From: a virus
Reading direction: 5' to 3' (one strand)
Length of the DNA: 51,392 nucleotides
Virus record (IMG/VR): IMGVR_UViG_3300049491_000696
Location: 1 to 51,392 of that record
This document shows, piece after piece, positions 23,446 to 32,152 of this stretch. A program made the position numbers and the translations under genes. Numbering within the stretch: the stretch's first letter is position 1; each line of letters begins with the position of its first letter. The notes under the pieces are model-generated. The model ran no database searches, was not told the origin of the DNA, and worked only from the letters and a program-made list of their open reading frames with translations.

Positions 23446-26400
23446 GTGGCTGAGGGCGACAAGCTCGCCGGTGAGGCGTACCTGATCATCCGCGCCAAGG
23501 ACGGCGGGATCCACGACGACATCAAACGGTCCGGGGACCCCGCCGCCGAACGCGCCGGGAAGTCCGCGGGTGAGAAGTGGTCCGACGGGTTCACCCGCAC
23601 CGCTGACGGGAAGCTCAAGGATCATCGGGGTCGGCTCGTCAGGGACTCCGAACGCGCCGGGGACGAAGCCGGGCGGAAGGGTGGGGACCGGTACGCGGAC
23701 CGGTTCCGTGACGCCTCCAGGCGGGCGTCGAAAGGCCTTGAATCCGACTTGGTGAAGGGCATCGACAAGGGGTTGAAGAGGTCCCTGATCGGTGCGGTCG
23801 CGGTCGGTGGGTTGGCGTCGACGTTCGCGGCGACGGGGACGGTGATCGCGGGTACCGCTGGTGCGGTGGTGTCCCTGTCCGGCGCGTTGGGTGCCCTGCC
23901 GGCGGCGGGCGCGGCGGCTGTGACGGTGACGCAGGCGTTGAAGGTCGGCCTGTTGGGGGTCGGGGACGCGATCAAGAACTCGGGGGATCCGAAAGCTTAC
24001 GCGGAGGCCGTCAAGGGTCTGTCGGGGGAGGCCCGGGAGTTCACCGACACCATCCGGGTCCTACGCCCCGAGTTCGGCAAGTTCCAGGACTCCGTGCAGG
24101 ACAATCTGTTCGATGGGCTCGCGGAGTCCGCTGCCAGGCTGACGGGCCGGTACCTGCCGATCCTGGAACGCCAGTTCGGGGCGATCGCCGACGAGGCGAA
24201 CCGGGGCGCGAAGGACGTCGCCGCGTTCCTGTCGGCCCCGACCCAGGCGAGGTCGGCGGAACGGTTCTTCGCGTCCACGGCGGACGCCGCGAAGGGGTTG
24301 GCGTCGGCGTTGAAGCCTGCCGCGGGCGCGTTCCTGGACCTCGCGGAGGTCGGGGCCCGGTTCCTGCCCGCTGGTGCGGAACGTCTCGCGGGGGCGGCGG
24401 AGCGGTTCGCGGAGACCGTGGCTCGGGCGAAAGCCAGTGGGGCTCTGGAGGGGTGGATCCGTGACGGGTTGGATGCGGTCGGCGACCTGGGGTCCGCCCT
24501 GCAAGGGGTGGGCCGGATCTTCACGGGCATCCTGTCGGCGGGCGGCGGCGCGAACACCAGTGGTCTGGAGTCGTTCGCGGCCCTGTTGAACCGGGCGGCG
24601 GACGCGATCGAGCGGCCCGCGTTCCAGTCCGGCCTGTCGAGCGTGTTCAACGCGATCGGTGCCGCGTCGGATGCGATCGGTGCGTCGCTGCCTCAGGTCG
24701 CGGACGGTCTCGCCGCCCTGGCGCCCGGGATCGCGTCGTTGACCCGGGGGGCTGGCGTCGCGCTCGGGGACCTGCTGGAACAGGCCGGTAGGGCCGCGGA
24801 GAACCTCGCCCCGACGTTGAACGCCGTCGCCGCCGGGCTGGAACACGTGGCGCCGTTCGCTGGGGAAGCGGTCGCAGCGTTCCTCCTCTTCAAGGGCGCC
24901 CTACTCGGGGTGAAAGCCGCATCCACCGTCGTCAACGTCCTCGACAAGGTCAACGGCGGCCTCATCCAGGTCACCGGATCCGCGGGGAAAGCGGGAACCG
25001 CGATGCGCGGCCTCGCCGTCGGCGGCGCCGTCGTCGGTGGACTCCTCGCGATCGGCGCCGCGATCAACGCGATCGCCCCGAACGCTGAGGACACCGCCGT
25101 GAAACTCGGCGCGATGTCCCTGGCCCTGGACCGGTTCGGGAACGGCCGCTCCACCGGCGCGTTGAACACCCTCGGCAAGGACTTCTCCGAGCTGGGCGCG
25201 CAACTCGACGAACTCGCGTCCCCTGGGGCGGCCCGCCGTTTCGAGGACTTCATGGGTGTCGTCTTCTCGTGGGCCGGCGGGTCCACGAAGGGTGGGGAAC
25301 CACGGCGGGCACTGCTCGCGGACCTGTCGTCGTTGGATCAGTCGTTGACGCAGCTGGTGCAGGGTGGGCAGACGGATCAGGCAGCCGCCCTCTTCCAGAA
25401 ACTCAACAGCGAAGCCGTCGCCGGTGGTGCCGGGGTGCTCCAGTTGGCGCAACACCTGCCCACCTACTCCGACGCTGTTGCTGCTGCGGCAGCCGAATCG
25501 GGGGGCGCCGTCACCAGCGTGGAGGACCTGGCGCGGGGGATCCGCGGGCAAGGCGACTCCGCCGTCACCACCGCCTCCTCCATGACCGCGTTGGCGACCG
25601 CCACCAGCGACTACGCGGGCACCACCGTCGAAGGGAACGCGACGGCCCGCACCTACGAGGAAGCGTTGGACCGGGTCAGGGAAGCCGCCCGCCGCAACGG
25701 GAAGACCCTCGACATCACCACGGAGAAGGGGCGGGAGAACTCCGCCGCCCTCGACGCGATCGCCACGTCCGGGATCGCGTTGGCGAGATTCCAGGCAGGG
25801 GAAGGCGCCGGAGCTCAAACAAAGTTCCGGGAAGGCCTCGTCAAGGTGAGGGGCGACCTCATCGCTGCGGGGATCAGGTTGGGGTTGACGAAGAAGGAGG
25901 CCCGGGAGTACGCCAACCAGCTCGTCAAGATCCCGAAGAAGGCCAGCACGTCGGTCACCACACCCGGGTTGAAAGCGGCGGACCGGGCGGCGCGAAGCTA
26001 CCGGGACGCCATCGACCGGATCCCCAAGACCGTCACCGTCGTGTTCCGCGGGATCAGCGGCGGCACGTTCGATCCTCGGGTCCGGTACTCCGACGGGAAA
26101 CCTATCCTCCGCGCATCTGGCGGGGTCATCCCGACCGGCATCGGGACACCCGGAGTCGACTCGGTGCCGGCGCTCCTCACCCCTGGCGAGTTCGTGGTCC
26201 GCGCCCCGGTCGCACAGCAGACGGGGATGCGGCAGGTCCTCGACGCCATCAACTCCGGACGCGCCGCCCGGTTCGCGTCCGGGGGCCCCGTCGGCGGCGG
26301 GCCTCCCGGCACGGCCGCCGCCGGGTGGGGGCGGATGCACCCCGACGACCTCCGCCTCCTGGGCCAGGTCATCGGGCAGGCAGTGGCCCGCGCGACACGA

Positions 26401-26472
26401 AACCAGTCGATCACCGTCGACGGCAGACATCTCGCAACCGTCGTGGACCGGCAGATGGGACAGTCCCTGTGA
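23446..26472 (+). CDS. Tape measure protein
   Basis: A 1008-residue protein that sets tail length and spans the tail lumen. The N-terminus is charged helix; residues about 120-190 hold hydrophobic segments (SLIGAVAVGGLASTFAATGTVIAGTAGAVVSL), as usual. Long Ala/Leu/Gly helical stretches follow. The C-terminus includes GGVIPTGIGTPGVDSVPALLTPGEFVV, a conserved ending of actinophage tape measures. GTG 23446 fits the RBS. A tail of about 150 nm would be expected from the length (about 1.5 Angstrom per residue). Confidence 0.93.
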   Translation: MAEGDKLAGEAYLIIRAKDGGIHDDIKRSGDPAAERAGKSAGEKWSDGFTRTADGKLKDHRGRLVRDSERAGDEAGRKGGDRYADRFRDASRRASKGLESDLVKGIDKGLKRSLIGAVAVGGLASTFAATGTVIAGTAGAVVSLSGALGALPAAGAAAVTVTQALKVGLLGVGDAIKNSGDPKAYAEAVKGLSGEAREFTDTIRVLRPEFGKFQDSVQDNLFDGLAESAARLTGRYLPILERQFGAIADEANRGAKDVAAFLSAPTQARSAERFFASTADAAKGLASALKPAAGAFLDLAEVGARFLPAGAERLAGAAERFAETVARAKASGALEGWIRDGLDAVGDLGSALQGVGRIFTGILSAGGGANTSGLESFAALLNRAADAIERPAFQSGLSSVFNAIGAASDAIGASLPQVADGLAALAPGIASLTRGAGVALGDLLEQAGRAAENLAPTLNAVAAGLEHVAPFAGEAVAAFLLFKGALLGVKAASTVVNVLDKVNGGLIQVTGSAGKAGTAMRGLAVGGAVVGGLLAIGAAINAIAPNAEDTAVKLGAMSLALDRFGNGRSTGALNTLGKDFSELGAQLDELASPGAARRFEDFMGVVFSWAGGSTKGGEPRRALLADLSSLDQSLTQLVQGGQTDQAAALFQKLNSEAVAGGAGVLQLAQHLPTYSDAVAAAAAESGGAVTSVEDLARGIRGQGDSAVTTASSMTALATATSDYAGTTVEGNATARTYEEALDRVREAARRNGKTLDITTEKGRENSAALDAIATSGIALARFQAGEGAGAQTKFREGLVKVRGDLIAAGIRLGLTKKEAREYANQLVKIPKKASTSVTTPGLKAADRAARSYRDAIDRIPKTVTVVFRGISGGTFDPRVRYSDGKPILRASGGVIPTGIGTPGVDSVPALLTPGEFVVRAPVAQQTGMRQVLDAINSGRAARFASGGPVGGGPPGTAAAGWGRMHPDDLRLLGQVIGQAVARATRNQSITVDGRHLATVVDRQMGQSL

Positions 26473-27941
26473 CCGCGACCATGCAAGTCGTCGGCGGCAT
26501 CGACGGCGGCCTCATCTTCGACCTCAACGCGTGGGCCGGCGGACTCGGCACCCTGCTGGAAAAGGCCGGGCCCGACATCGCCGACGGACGCCTTGCGGGG
26601 ACCGACACGGCGCCGGTGTGGTCACCGCAGTCCGGTCCGGCCGGGTTGGGTCGCCGGACCATCACCATCCCCATCGTCGCCGCCGGATCCACGGTCGACG
26701 ACCTCGGTGTCCGTGTCGCCTCCCTGATGGCCGCAGTCCGCGGCCCCTGGTGGCTGAAAGTCAGACGGCACGGCGCGACCACCGACTCGTGGCTCCGCTG
26801 CTACGGGTGCGTCCCCCAGATCGCCACGGACATCGTGGCAGGGTCGTTGGGGCACCTCGCCCGCGGGACGATCGTCGCGGAAACCGACCCCTACGCGTAC
26901 GGCGCGAGGGTGGATCAGGCGGCGGTCGCCGTCTCCCAGAACCCGACGGTGTCCACGGCCTGGCGCGTCGACGTCAACTCTGTGCAGGGGGACTCGTTGA
27001 CCCCGGTCCTGCTACGCATGCAGGACGCCACCGCCCACGCGCAACCGTTGGGTGCCTTCATCTCCTGCCGGCGGCGCGGCACCCCCTCCAACCTGTCCGC
27101 GGACCTCCTGCGGACCCTCGCATCGAACGGCGGGAACACCCGAGAGGTCAACTCGGGGATGACGTGGTCGATCCTCGAAGACGCCGGGTTCTTCTCCGGC
27201 GGCACCGGCGGCGGGAGCGGGTGGCGGCTCACCCTGTCCGGCGCGTACCCCGCGTTGAACGCCGCATCGTTCAAGTTCGTCGCCCCGAGCTTGGTCGGCG
27301 CGGACGTCCCCGGCACGTACCGCATGTTCGCCCGCATCCGCCGGTCGGGTGGGGCTGCGACGAAACGGTACGTCCTGAAACCGTTCGCGACCGGTGGCAG
27401 TCTGAACCCGCAGGACATCACCATCCCCGTCGGGGTCCAAGGATCCACGGACATACGGGTCGTCGACCTCGGGTTGGTGCAGTGGCCCACGAACCGGCCC
27501 CCCGGGTTGGGTGCCCCCACCCCTGTGTCGGGGGCTTCACCGACGTCCGTGTACATCCAGGTGTGGGGGTTGGACTCCGGTGCCGGGATCATCGACTTCG
27601 ACTGGCTCGCCTGGGTTCCCGCCGACGAGGACGGCGGGTTCTTCTACCTCGAAGACTCGGGGGTGACGGCACCGTCCACGCAGTGGCTAGCAGTCGACGG
27701 GTACTCCAATCAGGGTGTCCTGACCGACAGTGACCCGGTCGGGGCGCACAACATCGTCGGTCAGGCGTACGGGCCCGGCCAAGAACCCTCCACCGTCTGG
27801 CTCGGCCGCGCCCCCCGCCTGCGGCCCGGAGACAACCGGGTCTTCATCGTGCCTGGGCTGTCGCAGTACAACGCGTGGCCGAAGACCCGGACCTGGAACG
27901 TGGCGGTGTCGTATTGGCCGCGGTTCACGTGGCTCCGCTGA
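26469..27941 (+). CDS. Distal tail / minor tail protein
   Basis: This 490-residue protein follows the tape measure, the position of the distal tail protein. Its first 170 residues (LAGTDTAPVWSPQSGPAGLGRRTITIPIVAAGSTVDDLGVRVASLM ... WLRCYGCVPQI) resemble Dit-type N-terminal domains, and the rest is a carbohydrate-binding-like sandwich (YRMFARIRRSGG, IDFDWLAWVP). GTG 26469 overlaps the tape-measure stop; a longer reading frame starting at 25269 is a shadow. Confidence 0.78.
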   Translation: MTATMQVVGGIDGGLIFDLNAWAGGLGTLLEKAGPDIADGRLAGTDTAPVWSPQSGPAGLGRRTITIPIVAAGSTVDDLGVRVASLMAAVRGPWWLKVRRHGATTDSWLRCYGCVPQIATDIVAGSLGHLARGTIVAETDPYAYGARVDQAAVAVSQNPTVSTAWRVDVNSVQGDSLTPVLLRMQDATAHAQPLGAFISCRRRGTPSNLSADLLRTLASNGGNTREVNSGMTWSILEDAGFFSGGTGGGSGWRLTLSGAYPALNAASFKFVAPSLVGADVPGTYRMFARIRRSGGAATKRYVLKPFATGGSLNPQDITIPVGVQGSTDIRVVDLGLVQWPTNRPPGLGAPTPVSGASPTSVYIQVWGLDSGAGIIDFDWLAWVPADEDGGFFYLEDSGVTAPSTQWLAVDGYSNQGVLTDSDPVGAHNIVGQAYGPGQEPSTVWLGRAPRLRPGDNRVFIVPGLSQYNAWPKTRTWNVAVSYWPRFTWLR

Positions 27942-27956
27942 CCGGGGGAGGGTGAC

Positions 27957-29942
27957 GTGCCGTATCCCGCTGCGACCCTCTACCCGGGGGGTGGGACGGC
28001 CGCGCCGTTCCTCCTCCGTTCCGCCGGGGCATCGATCCTCCGCGGTGGGCAAGCGCTCCGCGCGACCGCGGGTGCCCTGTATCCGGGGACCGACGCGAAC
28101 CCCGGCGGCAACGAACCCGACCCGCCCGCACCGGTCGCCGCGGCCGGGCAACCGATGGGCGTGTCCGCCGTCGACACGCTCATCCTCAGGGTCGCGACAC
28201 CCGACAGTTTCTACGACAGGAAGGCCGGGAACAGCTTGGTCGTGGACCTCCCCACCGACACCGCGTTCTCGTCGGTCGCGCCCGGCGGGTACGAAGCGCT
28301 GCGCGCGACGATCCCTTGGCCCGCCGGGGTGCCCCGCCCCTCATGTGTGATGCACGAGTCGGTGGTGCAGGTGTTGGACGGCCGGTCCGGGGCCGTCGTC
28401 TGGCACGGGCATGTCATCGACCCCGGCGGCACGTTGACGACCATCACGTCGGCGTACCAGGTGACCGCGCACGGCTACCAAACCGAGATGGACGCCGCCG
28501 CCGCAGCGTTGGCCTACATCGACCGGGACCCGACCCGCTGGCTGCCGCAACAGAACTACCCCCCCGGGTCCGCGCAGTGGAACTCCGAAGTGTCGTTGCC
28601 CGCGCACACCGGGGACTGGGTCGACCGGGGGGAAGGGACGTGGCAGTTCGACATCCCCGAAGGCGCGAAGGTCGACGCCTCCACCCCGTCGCACGACGAC
28701 ATCGTCTACCTTCCCGCGAAGTACGTCGACGCCACCGGCGGAGGAAACGGCAGCGGGCAGGACATCGAGATGGTCCTGTTCACCGCGAAAACCAACGTCA
28801 ACTCGGTCACATTGCGCGCCCAAGTACGAGTCACCAGCTCGTCGGGGACGGTGTACACGCCGTACCAGCCGCTGTGGGACGACATCAACGGCGCCCACGA
28901 CCACTCCTACATCTTCGAAGGGGCGGGCTCATGGTCGACGACCGCCGCGGAAGTGGTGACCCTCCGCTGGCAGATGATCGACCCCACCGACTACAACTCC
29001 CCCCAAGACCGGTACCTCCGCTTCGGGAACCTCGCTGTCGTGTACTCCCTCGTCGACACCAACGGCGTCGCAGCCGGTGCGCCGTCCACGTACCTCCCGG
29101 CGTGGCGGATCGTGTACGACGTCATCGGCCGCCTCCTCCGCAACCGCCTTGAGATCACCGCCGCGATCGCGTCCCCCGACACCCTGGTCGAACACGCCGC
29201 GTGGTTCGAAGGGGTCACCGCTCGGGGTGTGTTCGACTTCCTGGAAGACCTCACCGGTGGGACCAACTATTGGGCGGTGTGGGAACCCGGCGCGACCGGG
29301 CGGGCCCGCTTCTCGTACGTGCCGTGGGATGTGGAACCCCGCTACGTGATCACTCCCGACGTATGCGAACTCGACCTCGCGGGCGGGTCTGAGGGTCTGG
29401 TGAATGAGGCGCTCGTGGCGTATGTCGCGAACCGGGGTGTCCCCGCGTCGGTGAAGGTCGTCGGGTACGCCGCTGACCTGAACAACGCGGGGATCACTCG
29501 GACGATGCTCGTCGACGCGACGGACAAGGGGCAGATCTCGAAAGCGACCGCTATTCAGGCGGGGAAGGACGCCATGTCCCGGCAAGACGTCGTCCGCCTG
29601 TCGGGGCGGGCCCGCGTGTCCGGGCCGGTGTGGGACCGCAGGGACGGCAGGTGGGTGGAGCCGTGGGAACTCCGCGCAGGCTGGCAGGGCGTGTTCGGTG
29701 GCGGTGAACTCCGGTCGCGGGGCAAGGCGGTGGAGAACCTGTCCGCCAGGGACGGACGGTCGGTGTGGCGGATCACCGGAACCCAGTTCACCGCCTCCGA
29801 TGGGGTGTGCGAGTTGACGTTGGACGGCGGCGGGCGGACCGCGTACCGGAGGGTCCGCCGTGAACCCCCGATGTCCGCGCGCAGGTACCGGCCGGGGGAC
29901 CGGACCCGGGTGTTGGATGGCCGGACCTACGGCGCCGTCTGA
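27957..29942 (+). CDS. Tail hub/baseplate protein
   Basis: The 661-residue protein follows the distal tail gene. The middle part (WRIVYDVIGRLLRNRLEITAA ... WFEGVTARGVFDFLEDLTGGTNYWAVWEPG) and the C-terminal half are typical of actinophage minor tail proteins at the tail tip, likely equal to Tal/gp27-type hubs. A Gly/Pro linker near residues 45-60 separates a small N-terminal domain. GTG 27957 follows GGGGGAGGG. The gene ends 65 bp before the lysis cassette, with a promoter module in between. Confidence 0.8.
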   Translation: MPYPAATLYPGGGTAAPFLLRSAGASILRGGQALRATAGALYPGTDANPGGNEPDPPAPVAAAGQPMGVSAVDTLILRVATPDSFYDRKAGNSLVVDLPTDTAFSSVAPGGYEALRATIPWPAGVPRPSCVMHESVVQVLDGRSGAVVWHGHVIDPGGTLTTITSAYQVTAHGYQTEMDAAAAALAYIDRDPTRWLPQQNYPPGSAQWNSEVSLPAHTGDWVDRGEGTWQFDIPEGAKVDASTPSHDDIVYLPAKYVDATGGGNGSGQDIEMVLFTAKTNVNSVTLRAQVRVTSSSGTVYTPYQPLWDDINGAHDHSYIFEGAGSWSTTAAEVVTLRWQMIDPTDYNSPQDRYLRFGNLAVVYSLVDTNGVAAGAPSTYLPAWRIVYDVIGRLLRNRLEITAAIASPDTLVEHAAWFEGVTARGVFDFLEDLTGGTNYWAVWEPGATGRARFSYVPWDVEPRYVITPDVCELDLAGGSEGLVNEALVAYVANRGVPASVKVVGYAADLNNAGITRTMLVDATDKGQISKATAIQAGKDAMSRQDVVRLSGRARVSGPVWDRRDGRWVEPWELRAGWQGVFGGGELRSRGKAVENLSARDGRSVWRITGTQFTASDGVCELTLDGGGRTAYRRVRREPPMSARRYRPGDRTRVLDGRTYGAV

Positions 29943-29953
29943 CCCCGATACGG

Positions 29954-29997
29954 CATGATGGGCGCGGGGTTGGGGACTTGTGTCCCCCAGCGAAGGA
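29954..29997 (+). promoter_or_regulatory. G-rich-leader promoter of the lysis cassette
   Basis: CATGAT (29954-29959), 6 nt, GGGGTTGGG (29966-29974) and a hairpin GGGGAC-ttgt-GTCCCC that uses the last Gs of the element. AAGGA (29993-29997) follows and leads to GTG 30008. This is probably where late lysis transcription is boosted. Confidence 0.6.
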
Positions 29998-30007
29998 CGT
30001 TCCTGTC

Positions 30008-30775
30008 GTGGCGAGTTTCACCCCTGACGTGCCTGGTCGCGGCGCGTGGACCCTGACCGGTGGCCTGTTGAGGTTGCGGCCGGGGCACGCCAACTCGACC
30101 GGCTACTACCGGTTGAACGCCGATGGGGAACAGCCTGTCGGGAAGGCTGGGCAGAACCCGACCGCCCGGACGCACAGTCAGCGGGTCGTGCACGCCGCGG
30201 TGAAGGACATCCAGAGGCTGATCGGGGCGTGGCCGGACGGCGTGTTCGGTCCGAAGACGTCCGCCGCGGTCGTCACGTCACAGCGGCTGCTCGGCCTCGC
30301 CGATGACGGGATCGTCGGGCCCGCGACGATGCGTGCGCTGCTCGGCCCGCTGGTCCTGAGCACAGCGATGGGTAGGGACGTCCCGTCTGTGGCGGTCGGG
30401 GGGATCGCCGCCCATGAGTCACGGCTGGACCCCGCAGCGGTCGGTGTCGTCAACGGCCTGGACACGGGGGTCTGTCAGATCAACCTCGGTGCGGTCGCCG
30501 CGCGGGACATCAGCGTTGAGGCGGCCATCAGCCCGTGGTTCGCGCTCGCGTGGACGGCGCGGGAGTTGGCGGCGGCCCGGGACCGCTACGAGGGGCGGAC
30601 GCACGGCGCGCCACTCCTGTCCGTCATGATCGCGAACCACAACTCGCCCGCCAGCGCGCAGAAGTGGGCGGACACCGGGGTCCCGCCGTTCTCGCAGCGC
30701 CGCGCCGATCAGGGGTTCCCGCAGATCGACGAATACGTCGCGTCGGTCCTCGCCGCGTGGGAAGGCACCGCGTGA
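30008..30775 (+). CDS. Endolysin: peptidoglycan-binding plus transglycosylase-type domain
   Basis: A 255-residue lysin. Residues about 62-117 (VVHAAVKDIQRLIGAWPDGVFGPKTSAAVVTSQRLLGLADDGIVGPATM) are a PG_binding_1 domain. The C-terminal part has VGGIAAHESRLDPAAVG with a likely catalytic Glu near 136 and GLDTGVCQINL, matching SLT/goose-lysozyme-like folds that cut the glycan. GTG 30008 is preferred over the TTG at 29978, which lies inside the leader hairpin. It starts the lysis block. Confidence 0.87.
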   Translation: MASFTPDVPGRGAWTLTGGLLRLRPGHANSTGYYRLNADGEQPVGKAGQNPTARTHSQRVVHAAVKDIQRLIGAWPDGVFGPKTSAAVVTSQRLLGLADDGIVGPATMRALLGPLVLSTAMGRDVPSVAVGGIAAHESRLDPAAVGVVNGLDTGVCQINLGAVAARDISVEAAISPWFALAWTARELAAARDRYEGRTHGAPLLSVMIANHNSPASAQKWADTGVPPFSQRRADQGFPQIDEYVASVLAAWEGTA

Positions 30776-30939
30776 TCGCCCGGCTCCGGGAGGCCCTGCT
30801 CCGCCGCACGTTGGTGCCGATGAACCTGGACCCCGAACCCCCGGATCACGACGACCAGGAGCCCGACGAACTGGACGGGGCTGTCGCCGGGTCGCCGGAA
30901 GCGGACCTGACCGGCGACCCGCTCGGAGGGGACAACTGA
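30772..30939 (+). CDS. Small acidic protein (55 aa) between the two lysins
   Basis: The protein starts IARLREALLRRTLVPMNLD and continues with a strongly acidic tail (PEPPDHDDQEPDELDG). It has no signal peptide or membrane helix. GTG 30772 overlaps the endolysin stop, and the M15 gene ATG overlaps its own stop, so all three are translationally linked. It may be a lysis-timing or chaperone-type protein, but that is unproven. Confidence 0.65.
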   Translation: MIARLREALLRRTLVPMNLDPEPPDHDDQEPDELDGAVAGSPEADLTGDPLGGDN

Positions 30940-31496
30940 TGGCCGCCCCGCCCGAGGCCGTGACGATCCTCCGCCGCCTCGGGTGGCGGATCCGCACCAC
31001 CGGTGAAGCCGCCCAAGCCGTCCAGCATTTTCAGGGCCCGTGGATGCTCGGCCGACGACTGAAGGTCGACGGCCTGGTGGGGCCGAAGACGCTCGCCGCG
31101 TTGCGGGTGTCGGAGGCCCGCCGGAAGCGGGGCCTGCCCACGGCGTCCCCGCACTTCTCGTTCGTGGAGTTCCGCTGCAAGTGCGGGGGCCGACACACGG
31201 GGTGCGCCCGGATCTGGGTGACCCGAGGTGTCCTGTTGGAGGTTGAGCGGTACCGGCGGGCCCTCGGTCACGGAGTGTCCATCGTGTCCGGGTGCCGGTG
31301 CACCGGCCACAACCTCGCGGTGAAAGGCGCTTCGCAGTCCAAGCACATGACCGGTGAGGGGGTGGACTTCCCACCCGTCCGGTCGGTGGGCTGGTTCCGG
31401 TCCGGGCGCCTCTTCTCCGGCCTGGGGTACAACCCGTTGGCGAAGGTCCGGCACGGCGACACGGGGCGTGTCCGGTCCTGGCGGTACGGGTCGTGA
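30939..31496 (+). CDS. Second lysin: M15-type peptidase with PG-binding domain
   Basis: A 185-residue enzyme. The N-terminus (AVQHFQGPWMLGRRLKVDGLVGPKTLAALR) is a short peptidoglycan-binding motif. The catalytic domain has HFSFVEFRCKCGG, SGCRCTGHNLAVKGASQSKHMTGEGVDF with the H...SxHxxGxAxD-like zinc site of M15A/M15_3 D-Ala-D-Ala peptidases. It would cut stem peptides or cross-links. ATG 30939 overlaps the previous stop. Confidence 0.87.
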   Translation: MAAPPEAVTILRRLGWRIRTTGEAAQAVQHFQGPWMLGRRLKVDGLVGPKTLAALRVSEARRKRGLPTASPHFSFVEFRCKCGGRHTGCARIWVTRGVLLEVERYRRALGHGVSIVSGCRCTGHNLAVKGASQSKHMTGEGVDFPPVRSVGWFRSGRLFSGLGYNPLAKVRHGDTGRVRSWRYGS

Positions 31497-31834
31497 CCGC
31501 CCTGGACTGGCGGCCCAACCACCAGCCGCACCAGACCCGTACCGCCAGGACGGTGAGCGTCACGTACCGGGGGACGGAGTGGATGTCGCAAGCCACGTGG
31601 GACGCCACCGAAGAGTCCCGCGCCCGCGCCGCCGTGGCACGAGTCAACCACGCCGCCCGCCGCTCGCTGGCCGCCGCGCTCTGCGGGTTCACCGCCCTCA
31701 CCGGCCTCCTGTACGTGACCGGGCGGGACGTGCACGAGGCGTGGCCGTGGACGTTCTACGCCGTCACCGCCGCGCTGACCGCCGCCTGGAGCGTCCTGCT
31801 GCGGCGGGCCCGGCACCAGCATGCGGCTGGGTGA
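31493..31834 (+). CDS. Membrane protein, holin-like candidate
   Basis: The 113-residue protein has a soluble N-terminus (60 residues, no signal) followed by two membrane helices, AALCGFTALTGLLYV and TFYAVTAALTAAWSVLL, separated by a short loop. Size, position after the lysins and two C-terminal helices fit a small holin-type or lysis accessory protein. GTG 31493 overlaps the peptidase stop. No direct evidence distinguishes it from the other membrane proteins in this cassette. Confidence 0.72.
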   Translation: MTALDWRPNHQPHQTRTARTVSVTYRGTEWMSQATWDATEESRARAAVARVNHAARRSLAAALCGFTALTGLLYVTGRDVHEAWPWTFYAVTAALTAAWSVLLRRARHQHAAG

Positions 31835-31837
31835 CGG

Positions 31838-32152
31838 GTGGGGGACTTCCTGTCCGGTGTCACCGCTGAGGGGGGCGCCACCGGGCTACTCGTGTCCGCT
31901 GTCGTCGCCGTGCTGGGGTGGACGTTGCGGGGAGTGGACAAAGGCGGCGACGCCAACAGGGCTGACCTCGCCGCCCTCAACGAACGGCACCGCTCGGAAC
32001 GGGACCGCGCCGAATCCCGCGCCGAACTCGCGGAACGCGCGTTGGCGAGGGAGGCGGAGCGCCGGGTCCGGTGTGAGGAATACGCCCGAGCGTTGGAAGA
32101 CGAGTTGCGGATCCCGCACCGCCGCTGGTCCGACGGCGGTGACGGCACATGA
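31838..32152 (+). CDS. Membrane-anchored coiled-coil protein
   Basis: The 104-residue protein has an N-terminal helix (GGATGLLVSAVVAVLGWTL) then a strongly charged helix (RADLAALNERHRSERDRAESRAELAERALAREAERRVRCEEYARALEDEL), predicted to form a long coiled coil. One helix plus coiled coil is typical of phage membrane proteins next to holins, including spanin-like i-components, though the host presumably has no outer membrane. GTG 31838 follows the previous stop by three bases. Confidence 0.75.
   Translation: MGDFLSGVTAEGGATGLLVSAVVAVLGWTLRGVDKGGDANRADLAALNERHRSERDRAESRAELAERALAREAERRVRCEEYARALEDELRIPHRRWSDGGDGT

Noticed and set aside
25269-26468. N-terminal extension of the distal tail gene
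   Set aside because: It lies inside the tape measure in another frame; GTG 26469 overlaps the tape-measure stop in the usual coupling style.
26640-27515. GGGTTGGG occurrences at 26643 and 27505
   Set aside because: Both are inside a coding region without a -10-like hexamer at the right distance, hairpin or internal start.
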